Of a DNA stretch of 64,000 nucleotides, positions 17,301 to 25,014 are shown piece after piece. This DNA is from Nioella nitratireducens. GTDB taxonomy: Bacteria > Pseudomonadota > Alphaproteobacteria > Rhodobacterales > Rhodobacteraceae. The notes beneath the pieces are model-generated. The model was not told the origin of the DNA. It saw nothing but the letters and a program-made list of their open reading frames with translations, and did not search any database. The stretch lies in contig NZ_MNBW01000014.1 in NCBI RefSeq assembly GCF_001879715.1, forward strand, positions 1 through 64,000, in the 5' to 3' direction. Within the stretch, counting starts at the first letter, position 1, and every line of letters begins with the position of its first letter. Position numbers and translations under genes: made by a program.

Positions 17301-17761
17301 ACGGCCAATGGGCGCCGCAGATCAACCTTGGCGTGCCGGTCCTGATTCCGGCCGATTACGTGCCCGATCTGGATGTGCGGCTGGGGCTGTATCGGCGGCT
17401 GAGCCAGTTGACCACCAAGGTCGAGCTGGAAGGGTTTGCCGCCGAGTTGATCGACCGGTTCGGCAAGTTGCCCAAGGAGGTCAACACGCTGCTTCTGGTC
17501 GTGCGCATCAAGGCGATGTGCAAGCGGGCGGGGATTGCAAAGCTGGATGGCGGGCCCAAGGGGGCGACGATCCAGTTCCACAACGACAAGTTCGCCAATC
17601 CCGCGGGGCTGGTAGAGTTCGTGCAGGCACAGAACGGCCTGGCCAAGGTGCGCGATACCAAGATCGTGGTGCGCCGCGATTGGGCCAAGGACAGCGACAA
17701 GATCAAGGGCGCCTTCGCGATTGCCCGCGATCTGGCCGAAAAGGTGAAGGCGGCAAGATAG
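14318..17761 (+). CDS. mfd: Transcription-repair coupling factor
   Basis: 1147 aa, standard Mfd length. It removes RNA polymerase stalled at DNA damage and recruits UvrA. Layout: UvrB-like N-terminal domains (roughly 1-330), the RNA-polymerase-interacting domain (about 470-560, LSPGDLVVHVDHGVGRYKGL), then the RecG-like motor. The motor has Walker A GDVGFGKTEVAMR, DEEQRFGV, the TLSATPIPRTLQMS motif, and motifs V-VI TTIIESGIDIPTANTM and YQIRGRVGRA. The TRCF C-terminal domain is present. Start: ATG at 14318, with AAGG upstream; an earlier in-frame start lies inside the preceding gene. A hairpin repeat follows the stop. Confidence 0.97.
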   Translation: MKQKTHLLMGGVPEGFDATRVLAELDRDVGPVLHIARDDKRLAAMATALAFFDPTVPVLTFPGWDCLPFDRVSPNADISATRMATLAALAAGIEGRFILLTTLNAATQYVPPRDLLRSSAFVARVGYQINEGELRNFLIRMGYSQSPTVMEPGDHAIRGGIIDVWPPGEEMPVRLDLFGDVLDGARRFDPATQRTTEKLTRIELAPVSEVILDDAAITRFRQNYRIEFGAGGTDDPLYEAVSAGRKHQGVEHWLPFFHERLETLFDYLPQATITLDDQSMPQRISRWETIEDQYDTRKTAMTQKGRMDTVYKPCPPGLLYLDEAAWDGAVSGHRVVQFSPLPQASGPGVVDAGGRIGRSFAPERQQENISLFEALADHVRAELNQRAVVIASWSEGARERLKGLLEDQDLTQVSEISDGRVGLQKGSLNLAVWPLEQGFTGNGLTVISEQDVLGDRLIRPKRKTKRAENYLTEAQSLSPGDLVVHVDHGVGRYKGLETVTAMGAPHECIALEYAGGDRLFLPVENIELLSRYGHEEGLLDKLGGGAWQAKKARLKERIRQIADKLIRIAAERELRRAPVLEPPGDMWEAFCARFPYEETDDQLSAIADVMDDLERGRPMDRLVVGDVGFGKTEVAMRAAFVAAASGQQVAVIAPTTLLARQHAQTFAERFRGFPISVRQLSRFVPAKQASDTRKGLSDGSVDICIGTHALLAKNIRFHNLGLLVIDEEQRFGVSHKERLKEMRSDVHVLTLSATPIPRTLQMSLSGVRDLSMIGTPPVDRLAIRTYVSEFDAVTIREALLREHYRGGQSFYVVPRIEHLPEIEAFLREQVPEVTFVIAHGQMAAGELDDRMNAFYDGKYDVLLATTIIESGIDIPTANTMVIHRADMYGLAQLYQIRGRVGRAKTRAYAYLTTKPRLKLTPAAEKRLRVLGSLDSLGAGFTIASQDLDIRGAGNIVGEEQSGHVREVGFELYQSMLEEAISKIRSGQMEGLSDDDGQWAPQINLGVPVLIPADYVPDLDVRLGLYRRLSQLTTKVELEGFAAELIDRFGKLPKEVNTLLLVVRIKAMCKRAGIAKLDGGPKGATIQFHNDKFANPAGLVEFVQAQNGLAKVRDTKIVVRRDWAKDSDKIKGAFAIARDLAEKVKAAR

Positions 17762-17792
17762 GGATCGGCGCATGCCGGGATCGCCGCCGTTG

Positions 17793-17901
17793 GCGTCGAC
17801 CCGGGGGCGGTCCGCCTCCCCCCCCCCTTGAAGGGGGGGCTCGCCGGACCGCTTGGGGCCAGCCCCAAACCCCGGAGTATTTTTACAAAGAAGAAGGCAG
17901 G
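17793..17901 (+). repeat. Extragenic hairpin repeat, copy A
   Basis: About 108 nt just after mfd. A C-run/G-run hairpin is followed by a second (TTGGGGC...GCCCCAA), then CCCCGGAGTATTTTTACAAA and GAAGAAGG. It aligns along nearly its whole length with the reverse complement of 61631-61735. A T-run following a stem suggests terminator activity. Confidence 0.75.
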
Positions 17902-17918
17902 GGTGCGGTCCTCGGGGG

Positions 17919-19142
17919 CTATTTGCCTTCCCGCGGGAGTCGGGTTGCGATGGCAAAGCCAATCGCCGCGCAGACCAGCACCGACAGCACAAGCGGCACC
18001 GGCGTGCCGTTGTAGAACTGGCCGATGATGGCCCCCAGGACCGCGCCGCCAAGCGTCGCCACCGCCCCCATCACCGATGCCGTCATGCCCGCAAGGTGGC
18101 CCATCGGTTCCAGCGCCAGCGCGTTGAGGTTGCCGATCGTGAAGCCGGTGGCGGCGAATTGCCCGGCGGTCCAGATCAGGAAGACCCAGAACATCGCCGG
18201 GGCGTCGCTGCCGAGGCTGAGGAAGATCACGCCCGCCGTGGCCGAGACCGCAAGCTGGGCCAGCAGCGCGGTGCGGATCAGTGGGCGCATCCCCAGCCTG
18301 ACGACCAGGCTGGCGTTGACCAGCGGCGGCAAGGCCGAGCACACGGCGATGCCTGCGAACCAGAGGGGAAAGCCTTGGCCCCGGCCATAGGTCAGGTCGA
18401 AGACCTGTTGCACCGAGCTGATGGTGCCGAAGAGCACGCCGAAGATCAGGATCTGGGTGATGGTCGACAGGAAGACCTGCGGGTGGCGCAGCACCTCTTT
18501 CAGACCGGCCCAGAGGCTGGCCACCTGCATCGGGCGGCGGCGCGCGGCAGGCAGGGTTTCGGACTGGCGCAGGCCGAGCCAGCCGATGGAGATGGCCGAG
18601 AACAGCACGAAGGCGAGGAAGATCGCGCGCCAGCCGAAGAGGTGGATGATGCCCGCGCCGATCAGTGGCGCGATGGCGGGGAAGATCATGAAGACCAGCA
18701 TGGCGAAGGAGACGATCCGCGCCATCTGGCGGCCGGAATAGAGATCGCGCACCATCGCCATCGAGGCGATGCGCGGCCCGGCTGCGCCCAGACCTTGCAG
18801 CACGCGGGCAGCGAGGATCAGCTCCAATGACGGGGCGAGATAGGCCAGCAGCGCCCCGGTGACATAGAGCGTCGCGCCGCCGAAGATGATGGTGCGCCGT
18901 CCGAACGCATCGGACAGCGGCCCGGTGAAGAGGGTGCCGACGCCCATGCCGACCACGAACGAGGTCAGCACAAGCTGCGCAAGGTTTGGGGCGTCCGGTG
19001 TCAGCGCGCCTGCGATCTGGGGCAGGGCGGGCAGCATCGAGTCGATGGAAAAGGCGATGGTGGCGAACATCATGCCCATCAGCGCGATGAATTCGCCCTG
19101 GCTCAGGCGGCGGTCTGCGGGGGCGGTGGAAACATGGGTCAT
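17919..19142 (-). CDS. Bcr/CflA-type drug-efflux MFS transporter
   Basis: 407 aa with about 12 hydrophobic segments. The N-terminal half has the antiporter loop GPLSDAFGRRTIIFGG (MFS motif A) and VLQGLGAAGPRIASMAMVRDLYSG, the motif C-type segment of the Bcr/CflA group. Proton-driven export of small molecules across the inner membrane is expected. Its ATG overlaps the preceding stop by 4 nt (ATGA), making it the last gene of a four-gene coupled cluster. That suggests it exports a product or intermediate of the cluster's enzymes. Confidence 0.9.
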   Translation of the reverse strand: MTHVSTAPADRRLSQGEFIALMGMMFATIAFSIDSMLPALPQIAGALTPDAPNLAQLVLTSFVVGMGVGTLFTGPLSDAFGRRTIIFGGATLYVTGALLAYLAPSLELILAARVLQGLGAAGPRIASMAMVRDLYSGRQMARIVSFAMLVFMIFPAIAPLIGAGIIHLFGWRAIFLAFVLFSAISIGWLGLRQSETLPAARRRPMQVASLWAGLKEVLRHPQVFLSTITQILIFGVLFGTISSVQQVFDLTYGRGQGFPLWFAGIAVCSALPPLVNASLVVRLGMRPLIRTALLAQLAVSATAGVIFLSLGSDAPAMFWVFLIWTAGQFAATGFTIGNLNALALEPMGHLAGMTASVMGAVATLGGAVLGAIIGQFYNGTPVPLVLSVLVCAAIGFAIATRLPREGK

Positions 19143-19693
19143 GGGCGGCTCGGAATCGGCAAGAGAAAGGGGATATGCGCGGAAATGGCGGCAAACCGGG
19201 CAGGGTGGCGCGCTGCGAGCGCGCGATCCTCGACCCGGGCGGCGTATAGCAGGGCGATGGTGGCGGCAAGGCCGATGGCAAGCGCAGGGCCGGTGGCTAT
19301 GATCAGGACGAGGCCCCAGAGGCTGACGATCTGGCCCAGGTATTGCGGATGCCGGCTCAGGCCATAGGGGCCGCTGATGACCACCCCGAAATCCCAACCG
19401 CTGGTGGCCTTGAGGCCGAGCGCGGCGGTGGCCCATCCATGCAGCACGCTGCCCAGAACGGCGAGGGGCAGGCCGAGACCAAGGCGGACCGCGTCGGGCA
19501 GAAGGGGCGGGCCGATCCAAATGCGCAGCAGTCCGACATAGATCAGCGCCGTCAGGCCCCAGGCCCAGATCGCGGTGAGGAGGTTGCCCTGGCGCGGCGG
19601 CCACGGGCCATGGCCCGGCTGACGGTCGGACATGGCCAGTATTCCCACCCACAGGGCCGGGGCCCCGAGGCCGAGGATCAGGCCAAGGGTCAC
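19139..19693 (-). CDS. Membrane methyltransferase-like protein (ICMT/PEMT fold)
   Basis: 184 aa from a GTG start that overlaps the upstream stop by 4 nt (GTGA). About five membrane helices are visible. The conserved C-terminal part SGPYGLSRHPQYLGQIVSLWG corresponds, in its core RHPQYLG, to the S-adenosylmethionine-site motif of isoprenylcysteine and phospholipid methyltransferases and their NnrU-like relatives. The Glu normally found after the second helix pair is seen as ARVEDRAL. Substrate unknown. Position in the cluster links it to the ligase and DsbA-like protein. It could alternatively be a non-enzymatic member of the fold. Confidence 0.8.
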   Translation of the reverse strand: MTLGLILGLGAPALWVGILAMSDRQPGHGPWPPRQGNLLTAIWAWGLTALIYVGLLRIWIGPPLLPDAVRLGLGLPLAVLGSVLHGWATAALGLKATSGWDFGVVISGPYGLSRHPQYLGQIVSLWGLVLIIATGPALAIGLAATIALLYAARVEDRALAARHPARFAAISAHIPFLLPIPSRP

Positions 19694-20334
19694 TCGGCCT
19701 CTCGCAGCTTGGCAGTGACGTCGTCGATCACCTGCGCCCACAGCTCGGGCGGTTGCGCGCCGGTCAGGACGTGCTGGTTGGCGAGGATGAAGGTCGGCAC
19801 ACCGGTCACGCCACGCTCGCGGGCATGGGCGTCGCGGGCGCGAATGTCGTCGGTGTCGGATGTGCCCTTGAGCAGCTCCGCCGTCATCGCGGCATCAAGC
19901 CCGACCTCTCCGGCGATGGTGGCCAGCGTTTCGGGGTCGCCGATGTCGCGGCCATCGACGAAATACGCCTTGAAGAGCGCCGAGACCATTGGTGTCTGGC
20001 GCTGCTCGATCCCGGCCCAGTGGATCAACCGATGCGCGTCGAGCGTGTTGGGCGTCCTTTGGATGCCCTCGAAATTGATCTTGAGGCCCGCCTGTTCGGC
20101 GTGCTCCACCACGGGGGCATAGGCCTGCACCGCGCCCTCCTTGCCGCCGAACTTGGCCTCGAGATAGGCGCGGCGATCCATGCCCTCGGCGGGCATGTCG
20201 GGGTTCAATTGGAAGGGGTGCCATTCGATCAGGAAGGGGTGATCGCCCGCCGCGGCGAGGGCGCGGTCGAGATAGGATTTGCCGATATAGCACCACGGGC
20301 AGATCGGGTCGGAGAGGATGTCGAGCTTGATCAT
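19690..20334 (-). CDS. DsbA-family oxidoreductase (FrnE/HCCA-isomerase-like)
   Basis: 214 aa with no signal peptide, so cytoplasmic. The thioredoxin-fold start DILSDPICPWCYIGK carries a CPWC pair. A helical insertion follows, then the cis-Pro loop TGVPTFIL. This is the FrnE/2-hydroxychromene-2-carboxylate isomerase-like branch. HCCA isomerase normally has a Ser in place of the first Cys, so the CxxC here argues for thiol-disulfide chemistry over isomerisation. Overlaps its upstream and downstream neighbours by 4 nt each. Confidence 0.88.
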   Translation of the reverse strand: MIKLDILSDPICPWCYIGKSYLDRALAAAGDHPFLIEWHPFQLNPDMPAEGMDRRAYLEAKFGGKEGAVQAYAPVVEHAEQAGLKINFEGIQRTPNTLDAHRLIHWAGIEQRQTPMVSALFKAYFVDGRDIGDPETLATIAGEVGLDAAMTAELLKGTSDTDDIRARDAHARERGVTGVPTFILANQHVLTGAQPPELWAQVIDDVTAKLREAE

Positions 20335-21818
20335 GAGGCGGTCCTTATGATGTCAGGCAGCGCCTTGCGGTTCAGCTTGCCGTTCGCGCCACGAGGCAGC
20401 GCGTCGATCCGGGCATAAAGCCTTGGCTGCTTGTACCGCGCAAGGCAGGTTTCTGCGTGCTCACGCAGGGTTGTCTCTGCAACATCGCTGGAATGGGCGA
20501 GGGCGATGACATGGGTGTCCCGCCTGACCTCGACCGAGACGGCGGCGCAATCGCCCACCAGTGCCGCGAAGGCGCGTTCGATTTCCTGCGGCGACACCCG
20601 AAAGCCGCCCGCGTTCAGCATGTCGTCCGAGCGGCCATGATAGACCAGCGATCCATCGGCTTGTGCGTGAACCATGTCGCCGGTCACGAACCACTCGCCC
20701 CGCAGGGGCAGGGCAAAGCCGGTTTTGGTCAGGTAGCCCAGCATCAGCCCCGGATCGTTGCGCTGGATGGCGAGCGCGCCGGTCTCGGCCACTGGCACCG
20801 GTTGGCCTGCGTCATCAAGGATGGCGATGCGTCGGCCCGGTTGCGGGAAGCCGAGCGTGTGGTGCGGGGCGGGGCGGGCAGGACTGCCGGAGATGAAGGT
20901 AGAGCATTCGGACATGCCAAGCGCCTCGTGAATGGGGGTTCCGGTCGCCTGCTGCCAATGCTCGCGCAGAGGTTCGGGCAGTTTTTCCCCGGCAGACAGG
21001 CCGTGGCGCAGGTGCGGCATTGCCGGAAGGGCGGTGCGCAGAATCTGGCGGTAGACGCCAGGAGCGGCGGCAAAGATCGACGCGTCATGGCGTTTGAGCA
21101 GGAGCGGCAAGGTCTTGGGATCGAGCCCGTCTGCGGGGATGAGCGCAGTCGCCCCGACCGACCATGGATCGAGCAGGCCGGTGCCGAGGGTGAAGGTCCA
21201 GTTGAAGGCGCCTGCGTGTAGCAGCCGGTCGGCAGAGGTCAGGCCATACCAGCCCTGATGCATCATCCGCCGCGCCCAGATCGCCCGGTGGGCATGGGCC
21301 ACGGCGCGGGGGTGGCCCGAGGTGCCGGAGGTAAAGACAAGATAGGCCAGGTCGTCGGGGTCGCCCATACGGTATGGGGCGGGCGGGTGATCGGCCAGCG
21401 TGTCGAAATCGGTCAGAACCGGGCAGGGGGCCGGATCGGGCAGGGCAATGCCATCATGGGCAAGGATCAGCCGGGGCGCGATCTGTGGTATCAGGCGGCT
21501 GATTTCCGGCGTGGTCAGTTGGGCCGAGGTCGGTACCGGCACCAGCCCCACGGCAATCGCGGCCAGATACGCCACCGGGAAATCGGGGGTGTTGCCAAGC
21601 CTGAGCAGCACCCGGTCGCCGGGCTGCCCCCCTTGCGCCAGAAGGCCCGAGGCAGTAGCGCGCACGCGGGCCTCAAGGCGGGCATAGCTCCACCGGTCGG
21701 ACCGGGTGGGCGACAGCACCGCCAGCGCGATCTTGTCGGGGTGGCGCGCGGCCCCGGCCAGCACATGGGCGGCGAGGTTGAACGGCGTGGGGCAGGGGCG
21801 ATCGGCGGGCATGGCCAT
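20331..21818 (-). CDS. AMP-dependent acyl-CoA synthetase/ligase
   Basis: 495 aa of the ANL superfamily. The P-loop YLVFTSGTSGHPRAVAH carries a Ser/Thr-Gly-rich core, followed by the ALGMSECSTFISG adenine-binding region and GEWFVTGDMVHAQADGSLVYHGRSDDMLNAGGFR, whose core WFVTGD and GRSDDML bind ATP. The C-terminal catalytic Lys is in NGKLNRKAL. Substrate is likely a carboxylate, possibly aromatic, since the order resembles benzoate-CoA-ligase-type enzymes; not certain. First gene of the four-gene cluster and divergent from an XRE-cupin regulator 49 bp away. Confidence 0.9.
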   Translation of the reverse strand: MAMPADRPCPTPFNLAAHVLAGAARHPDKIALAVLSPTRSDRWSYARLEARVRATASGLLAQGGQPGDRVLLRLGNTPDFPVAYLAAIAVGLVPVPTSAQLTTPEISRLIPQIAPRLILAHDGIALPDPAPCPVLTDFDTLADHPPAPYRMGDPDDLAYLVFTSGTSGHPRAVAHAHRAIWARRMMHQGWYGLTSADRLLHAGAFNWTFTLGTGLLDPWSVGATALIPADGLDPKTLPLLLKRHDASIFAAAPGVYRQILRTALPAMPHLRHGLSAGEKLPEPLREHWQQATGTPIHEALGMSECSTFISGSPARPAPHHTLGFPQPGRRIAILDDAGQPVPVAETGALAIQRNDPGLMLGYLTKTGFALPLRGEWFVTGDMVHAQADGSLVYHGRSDDMLNAGGFRVSPQEIERAFAALVGDCAAVSVEVRRDTHVIALAHSSDVAETTLREHAETCLARYKQPRLYARIDALPRGANGKLNRKALPDIIRTAS

Positions 21819-21867
21819 GGGGTAGGGCCTGCGCCGAACGCTTGCAAGACCCCCCGCCCGCCGTTAC

Positions 21868-22500
21868 ATGCTGTCCATGGATTTCTCTGACGAGCCAAGC
21901 CTGATCCGCCTCGCCCGCGAGAGTGGCAATCAAGACCGTCCCCGTCCGGTCGATCTGGCCATTCGTGTGCGCGAGTTGCGCAAACAGCGCGACTGGACGC
22001 TGGAACAGGCCGCGCAAAAGGCCGGGCTGGCCCGGTCGACCCTGTCCAAGATCGAGAACGGGCAAATGTCGCCCACCTATGATGCCCTGAAGAAACTGGC
22101 CGACGGGCTGGATATCTCGGTGCCGCAGCTGTTCACGCCGACCAGCAACCCCAAGGTCAACGGGCGTCTCGCGGTGACCAAGACGGGCGATGGCGAACCG
22201 CATCCGACCGCCACCTACGAGCATGAGATGCTGGCGCCGCAACTGACGCAAAAAGCGATGCTGCCCTACCGGGCCCGCATTCGCGCGCGCAGTTTTGACG
22301 AGTTCGATGGCTGGGTACGCCACGCGGGCGAGGAATTTCTTTACGTTTTGACCGGGGAAATCCAGTTGATCACCGAATTCTATGCCCCCGTCGATATGCG
22401 CCGGGGCGACAGCGCCTATTACGACGCCACGATGGGCCATAACGTGATTTCGACCAGCCCCGAGGATGCGACGATCCTGTGGGTCACCTGTCTGGCGTGA
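21868..22500 (+). CDS. XRE-family regulator with cupin sensor domain
   Basis: 210 aa. Residues about 27-85 form a helix-turn-helix (LRKQRDWTLEQAAQKAGLAR, then STLSKIENGQMSPTYDALKKL in sequence). A C-terminal cupin barrel (about 120-205) has HAGEEFLYVLTGEI and GDSAYYDATMGH. Regulators of this kind respond to small acids, amines or CoA-derived metabolites. The start of the divergent ligase cluster is only 49 bp away, so control of that cluster, and of itself, is the simplest inference. A second in-frame ATG lies at 21877. Confidence 0.88.
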   Translation: MLSMDFSDEPSLIRLARESGNQDRPRPVDLAIRVRELRKQRDWTLEQAAQKAGLARSTLSKIENGQMSPTYDALKKLADGLDISVPQLFTPTSNPKVNGRLAVTKTGDGEPHPTATYEHEMLAPQLTQKAMLPYRARIRARSFDEFDGWVRHAGEEFLYVLTGEIQLITEFYAPVDMRRGDSAYYDATMGHNVISTSPEDATILWVTCLA

Positions 22501-22506
22501 TCGGGT

Positions 22507-22719
22507 TCAGGCCGTGTTTCGGTCGACATGTCGGGCCAGACCGTTCAGCCAATGGGCGATTTCTTCCTGCGCTTCGCGCAAGGTAAGATCGTGCGCCCGC
22601 GCCAAATTCTGCGCGAAGAGGCCGATATCCGGCGGAAGCGGATCGGTCATCAGCCGAAACCTGTCGCGTACCAGATGATGCGCCGTCTCTCCCTGTGCGA
22701 GCAGTTTTTCCCATGTCAT
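22507..22719 (-). CDS. Small hypothetical protein (70 aa)
   Basis: 70 aa, mostly helical and soluble, with MTWEKLLAQGETAHHLVRD at the start and an amphipathic segment DLTLREAQEEIAHWLNGL. GGAGGAGG stands 7 nt ahead of the ATG, which supports real translation. Convergent with the XRE-cupin gene and separated from it by only 6 bp. I do not recognise the family. No function can be assigned. Confidence 0.65.
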   Translation of the reverse strand: MTWEKLLAQGETAHHLVRDRFRLMTDPLPPDIGLFAQNLARAHDLTLREAQEEIAHWLNGLARHVDRNTA

Positions 22720-22806
22720 GAATAAATCCTCCTCCCTGATTTATTTTGGTAGCACAGGGAAACCGATTTTTCGACGATTTATTGCGGACGCGCGCGAGCG
22801 CTCGGG

Positions 22807-23838
22807 TCAGGAGAACATGGCGACAAGATCGGCGCTGCTTTCACGGCCGAGCTTGTCGCCGTGGTCGTCGAGGAAATCCTTGCAGCTTTGCGCTCCGGCC
22901 TCGTAAAGCTGGTGCAGCACCTGCGGCACCGGCACGACCTTGGTGGCGACGGACAACTGCTGCATCAGATCGTCGTCTGAAATCATGTGGACCAGCACGT
23001 TTTTCATGCTGCCCGGTTCCAGCTGTCCCTCGCTCAGAAGCCGCTGGACAAAGGAAATCGCCCGCAGATCGCGCAGCAGCGACGCGTTGAAGCTGATCTC
23101 GTTGACGCGGTTCTGGATCTCGCGCGCGGTGTTGGGCACGTCTTCGCGGTGCAGCGGGTTGATGTTCACGATCACCACATCGTCGGGCAGGGACCGGTCA
23201 TAAAGCGGGAACAGCGCGGGGTTGCCGGTATAGCCGCCGTCCCAATAGGCCTCGGCGCGGCCGGTCTTGGGGTCGTCGATCTCGACCGCCTGAAACAGTG
23301 TCGGCAGGCAGGCCGAGGCGAGGATCGCCTTGACGCTGATGTCATCGCGGCCAAAGACCCGGACCTTGCCGGTGCGCACGTTGGTGGCGCAGATGAAGAA
23401 GGCCGGGCCATCGGCGCAACAGATGTTTTCGAACTGGAATTCTTCAAGCACCGGTTTCAGCGGATTGGCGTAGAACGACCCGAATATATAGGGGCTGACC
23501 ATGCGGTTGATCGCGTCGGACATGGCGAAGGGCAGCGAGCGTTCGATCATGTGGCTGATGGCATGGGGCGAGACAGCGCCAAGCCAGGCCGAGAACCGGT
23601 CATCCGTGATCGCGCCCATCCGTTCCCAGAGCCATGCGAGGTTTTCGCGGGCCAGCTCGCGGCTGCCGCGGCTGAGCCCCGATTTGAGCGCCGCCCCGTT
23701 CAGGGCCCCGGCGGAGGTGCCGGAAATGCCCGCGATCTCGATCTCGGGGTGTTGCAGCAGGTGGTCGAGCACGCCCCAAGTGTAGGCCCCGTGGGCGCCG
23801 CCGCCTTGCAGCGCGATGTTGATGCGGGTGGGCGTCAT
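22807..23838 (-). CDS. Patatin-like phospholipase
   Basis: 343 aa from the ATG at 23838; upstream in-frame residues are not family-like. The patatin fold is clear: oxyanion hole GGGAHGAYTWG, nucleophile elbow GTSAGAL, and the second catalytic residue in YWDGGYTGNPAL (DGG). These Ser-Asp dyad enzymes hydrolyse phospholipids or other acyl esters. It lies downstream of bdhA on the same strand, 118 bp away. This gene pair recurs in alphaproteobacteria, so a role in turnover of lipid or polyhydroxybutyrate granule material is plausible but unproven. Confidence 0.9.
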   Translation of the reverse strand: MTPTRINIALQGGGAHGAYTWGVLDHLLQHPEIEIAGISGTSAGALNGAALKSGLSRGSRELARENLAWLWERMGAITDDRFSAWLGAVSPHAISHMIERSLPFAMSDAINRMVSPYIFGSFYANPLKPVLEEFQFENICCADGPAFFICATNVRTGKVRVFGRDDISVKAILASACLPTLFQAVEIDDPKTGRAEAYWDGGYTGNPALFPLYDRSLPDDVVIVNINPLHREDVPNTAREIQNRVNEISFNASLLRDLRAISFVQRLLSEGQLEPGSMKNVLVHMISDDDLMQQLSVATKVVPVPQVLHQLYEAGAQSCKDFLDDHGDKLGRESSADLVAMFS

Positions 23839-23956
23839 GGTCGACCGATCCTTTTGTGCCCGTGCGGCGGATGCCTCCGGCGGGGGGGAATTGAGCAAAG
23901 GAGAAGGGCAGGGCGCGCGTTAACGTCAACGGCGGGTGAACGCGGCCCCGGTCCTG

Positions 23957-24742
23957 TTACATTGCGGTCCAGCCGCCATCGACGCTGATGGTGGTGCCGG
24001 TGATCTGTGTGGCGGCGTCGGAACACAGGAAGACGGTGGTGCCACCGATCTGCTCGACCGTGGCAAACTCGCGCGAGGGTTGGCGGTCCAGCATCACTTC
24101 GCGCACCACTGTGTCGCGGTCCATGTCATGGGCTTTCATCTGGTCGGGGATCTGCGCCTCGACCAGCGGGGTCAGAACGTAGCCCGGACAGATCGCGTTG
24201 GCGGTGATGTCTTCCTCGGCGGTTTCCAGCGCAGTGGTCTTGGTCAGGCCGACGATGCCGTGCTTGGCGGCGATATAGGCCGATTTGAAGGGGCTGGCGG
24301 TCAGGCCATGCGCCGAGGCGATGTTGACGATCCGGCCCCAGCCGGCGGCACGCATTTTCGGCAGCGCGGCGGCGGTGGTGTGGAAGCTGGACGACAGGTT
24401 GATGGCGATGATTGCATCCCACTTCTCGACCGGGAACTTGTCGATCGCCTCGACATACTGGATGCCCGCGTTGTTCACGAGAATGTCGCAGGCCCCGGCC
24501 TGTTCGATCAGCGCGCGGCATTCTTCGCCCTTGGACATGTCGGCCTTGATATAGCGCGCCTCTACCCCGTGTTCCTTGGCAATCTCGGCGGCCAGCGCGT
24601 GATCTTCCTCGCGGTCGGTAAAGGAATTGAGCACCACGTTGGCCCCGGCGCGGGCCATTTCATGGGCGATTCCGAGGCCGATGCCGGAGGTCGATCCAGT
24701 GATGACGGCGGTCTTGCCTTCGAGCGAGGTGATGATGGGCAT
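23957..24742 (-). CDS. bdhA: D-beta-hydroxybutyrate dehydrogenase
   Basis: 261 aa short-chain dehydrogenase. Oxidises 3-hydroxybutyrate to acetoacetate with NAD+, in ketone-body and polyhydroxybutyrate use. Motifs: nucleotide loop TGSTSGIGLGIA, NNAGIQ, catalytic Ser in NIASAHG, and YIAAK with Tyr and Lys. The long IPDQMKAHDMDRDTVVREVM-type substrate loop and the end ITGTTISVDGGW match bacterial BdhA closely. Its upstream region faces a candidate small RNA and the divergent solute-binding gene. Confidence 0.93.
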   Translation of the reverse strand: MPIITSLEGKTAVITGSTSGIGLGIAHEMARAGANVVLNSFTDREEDHALAAEIAKEHGVEARYIKADMSKGEECRALIEQAGACDILVNNAGIQYVEAIDKFPVEKWDAIIAINLSSSFHTTAAALPKMRAAGWGRIVNIASAHGLTASPFKSAYIAAKHGIVGLTKTTALETAEEDITANAICPGYVLTPLVEAQIPDQMKAHDMDRDTVVREVMLDRQPSREFATVEQIGGTTVFLCSDAATQITGTTISVDGGWTAM

Positions 24743-24824
24743 GGGGGGCCTCCTGCAGCATTGCTATCGAAATCAAGGTAATGCTGCACGTGCACGATAA
24801 ACAGGGGATAGCCTGCCGCAGCCC

Positions 24825-24853
24825 AAAAAAAACGCCGGCACAAGGCCGGCGTT
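24825..24853 (-). terminator. Strong intrinsic terminator, minus strand
   Basis: Arms 24831-24839 and 24845-24853 are a perfect 9-bp GC-rich stem. On the minus strand eight T follow. It lies upstream of bdhA, where no coding gene needs a terminator. Confidence 0.88.
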
Positions 24854-24900
24854 CAGTTATTGAGGCAGGTTTCATACAGGCAAGAAACCTATCGAGCAGT
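24825..24900 (-). ncRNA. Candidate small RNA with own promoter and terminator
   Basis: On the minus strand a sigma-70-like promoter is followed, about 7 nt after its -10 box, by about 76 nt that end in a strong intrinsic terminator. Inside, a perfect 7-bp hairpin (arms 24867-24873 and 24884-24890) displays a 10-nt loop, UUGCCUGUAU. No reading frame with a ribosome site fits. It sits between divergent bdhA and the solute-binding gene. Alternatively it is an attenuated leader of bdhA, since bdhA lies downstream on the same strand. Confidence 0.6.
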
Positions 24901-24906
24901 AACAAT

Positions 24907-24936
24907 GTTATAAGCAATTCAGCGCTCTGAGTCCAA
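24907..24936 (-). promoter_or_regulatory. Sigma-70-like promoter of the candidate small RNA
   Basis: On the minus strand TTGGAC (24931-24936) and TATAAC (24907-24912) are separated by 18 nt. Both match the consensus closely and the spacing is acceptable. Confidence 0.6.
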
Positions 24937-25014
24937 CCGAAAAGTTTGAAACCCGGGCGGGCAGGGTTTAGCCTTGCTGACAAGGATACAAGGGATTCAG
25001 AGGATTGTGCACAG

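Noticed and set aside
15932-18052. Open frame of about 700 codons antisense to mfd
   Set aside because: It runs opposite to a fully conserved mfd, is rich in Arg, Gln and His, and has no domain or ribosome site. Long antisense frames are common at this G+C.
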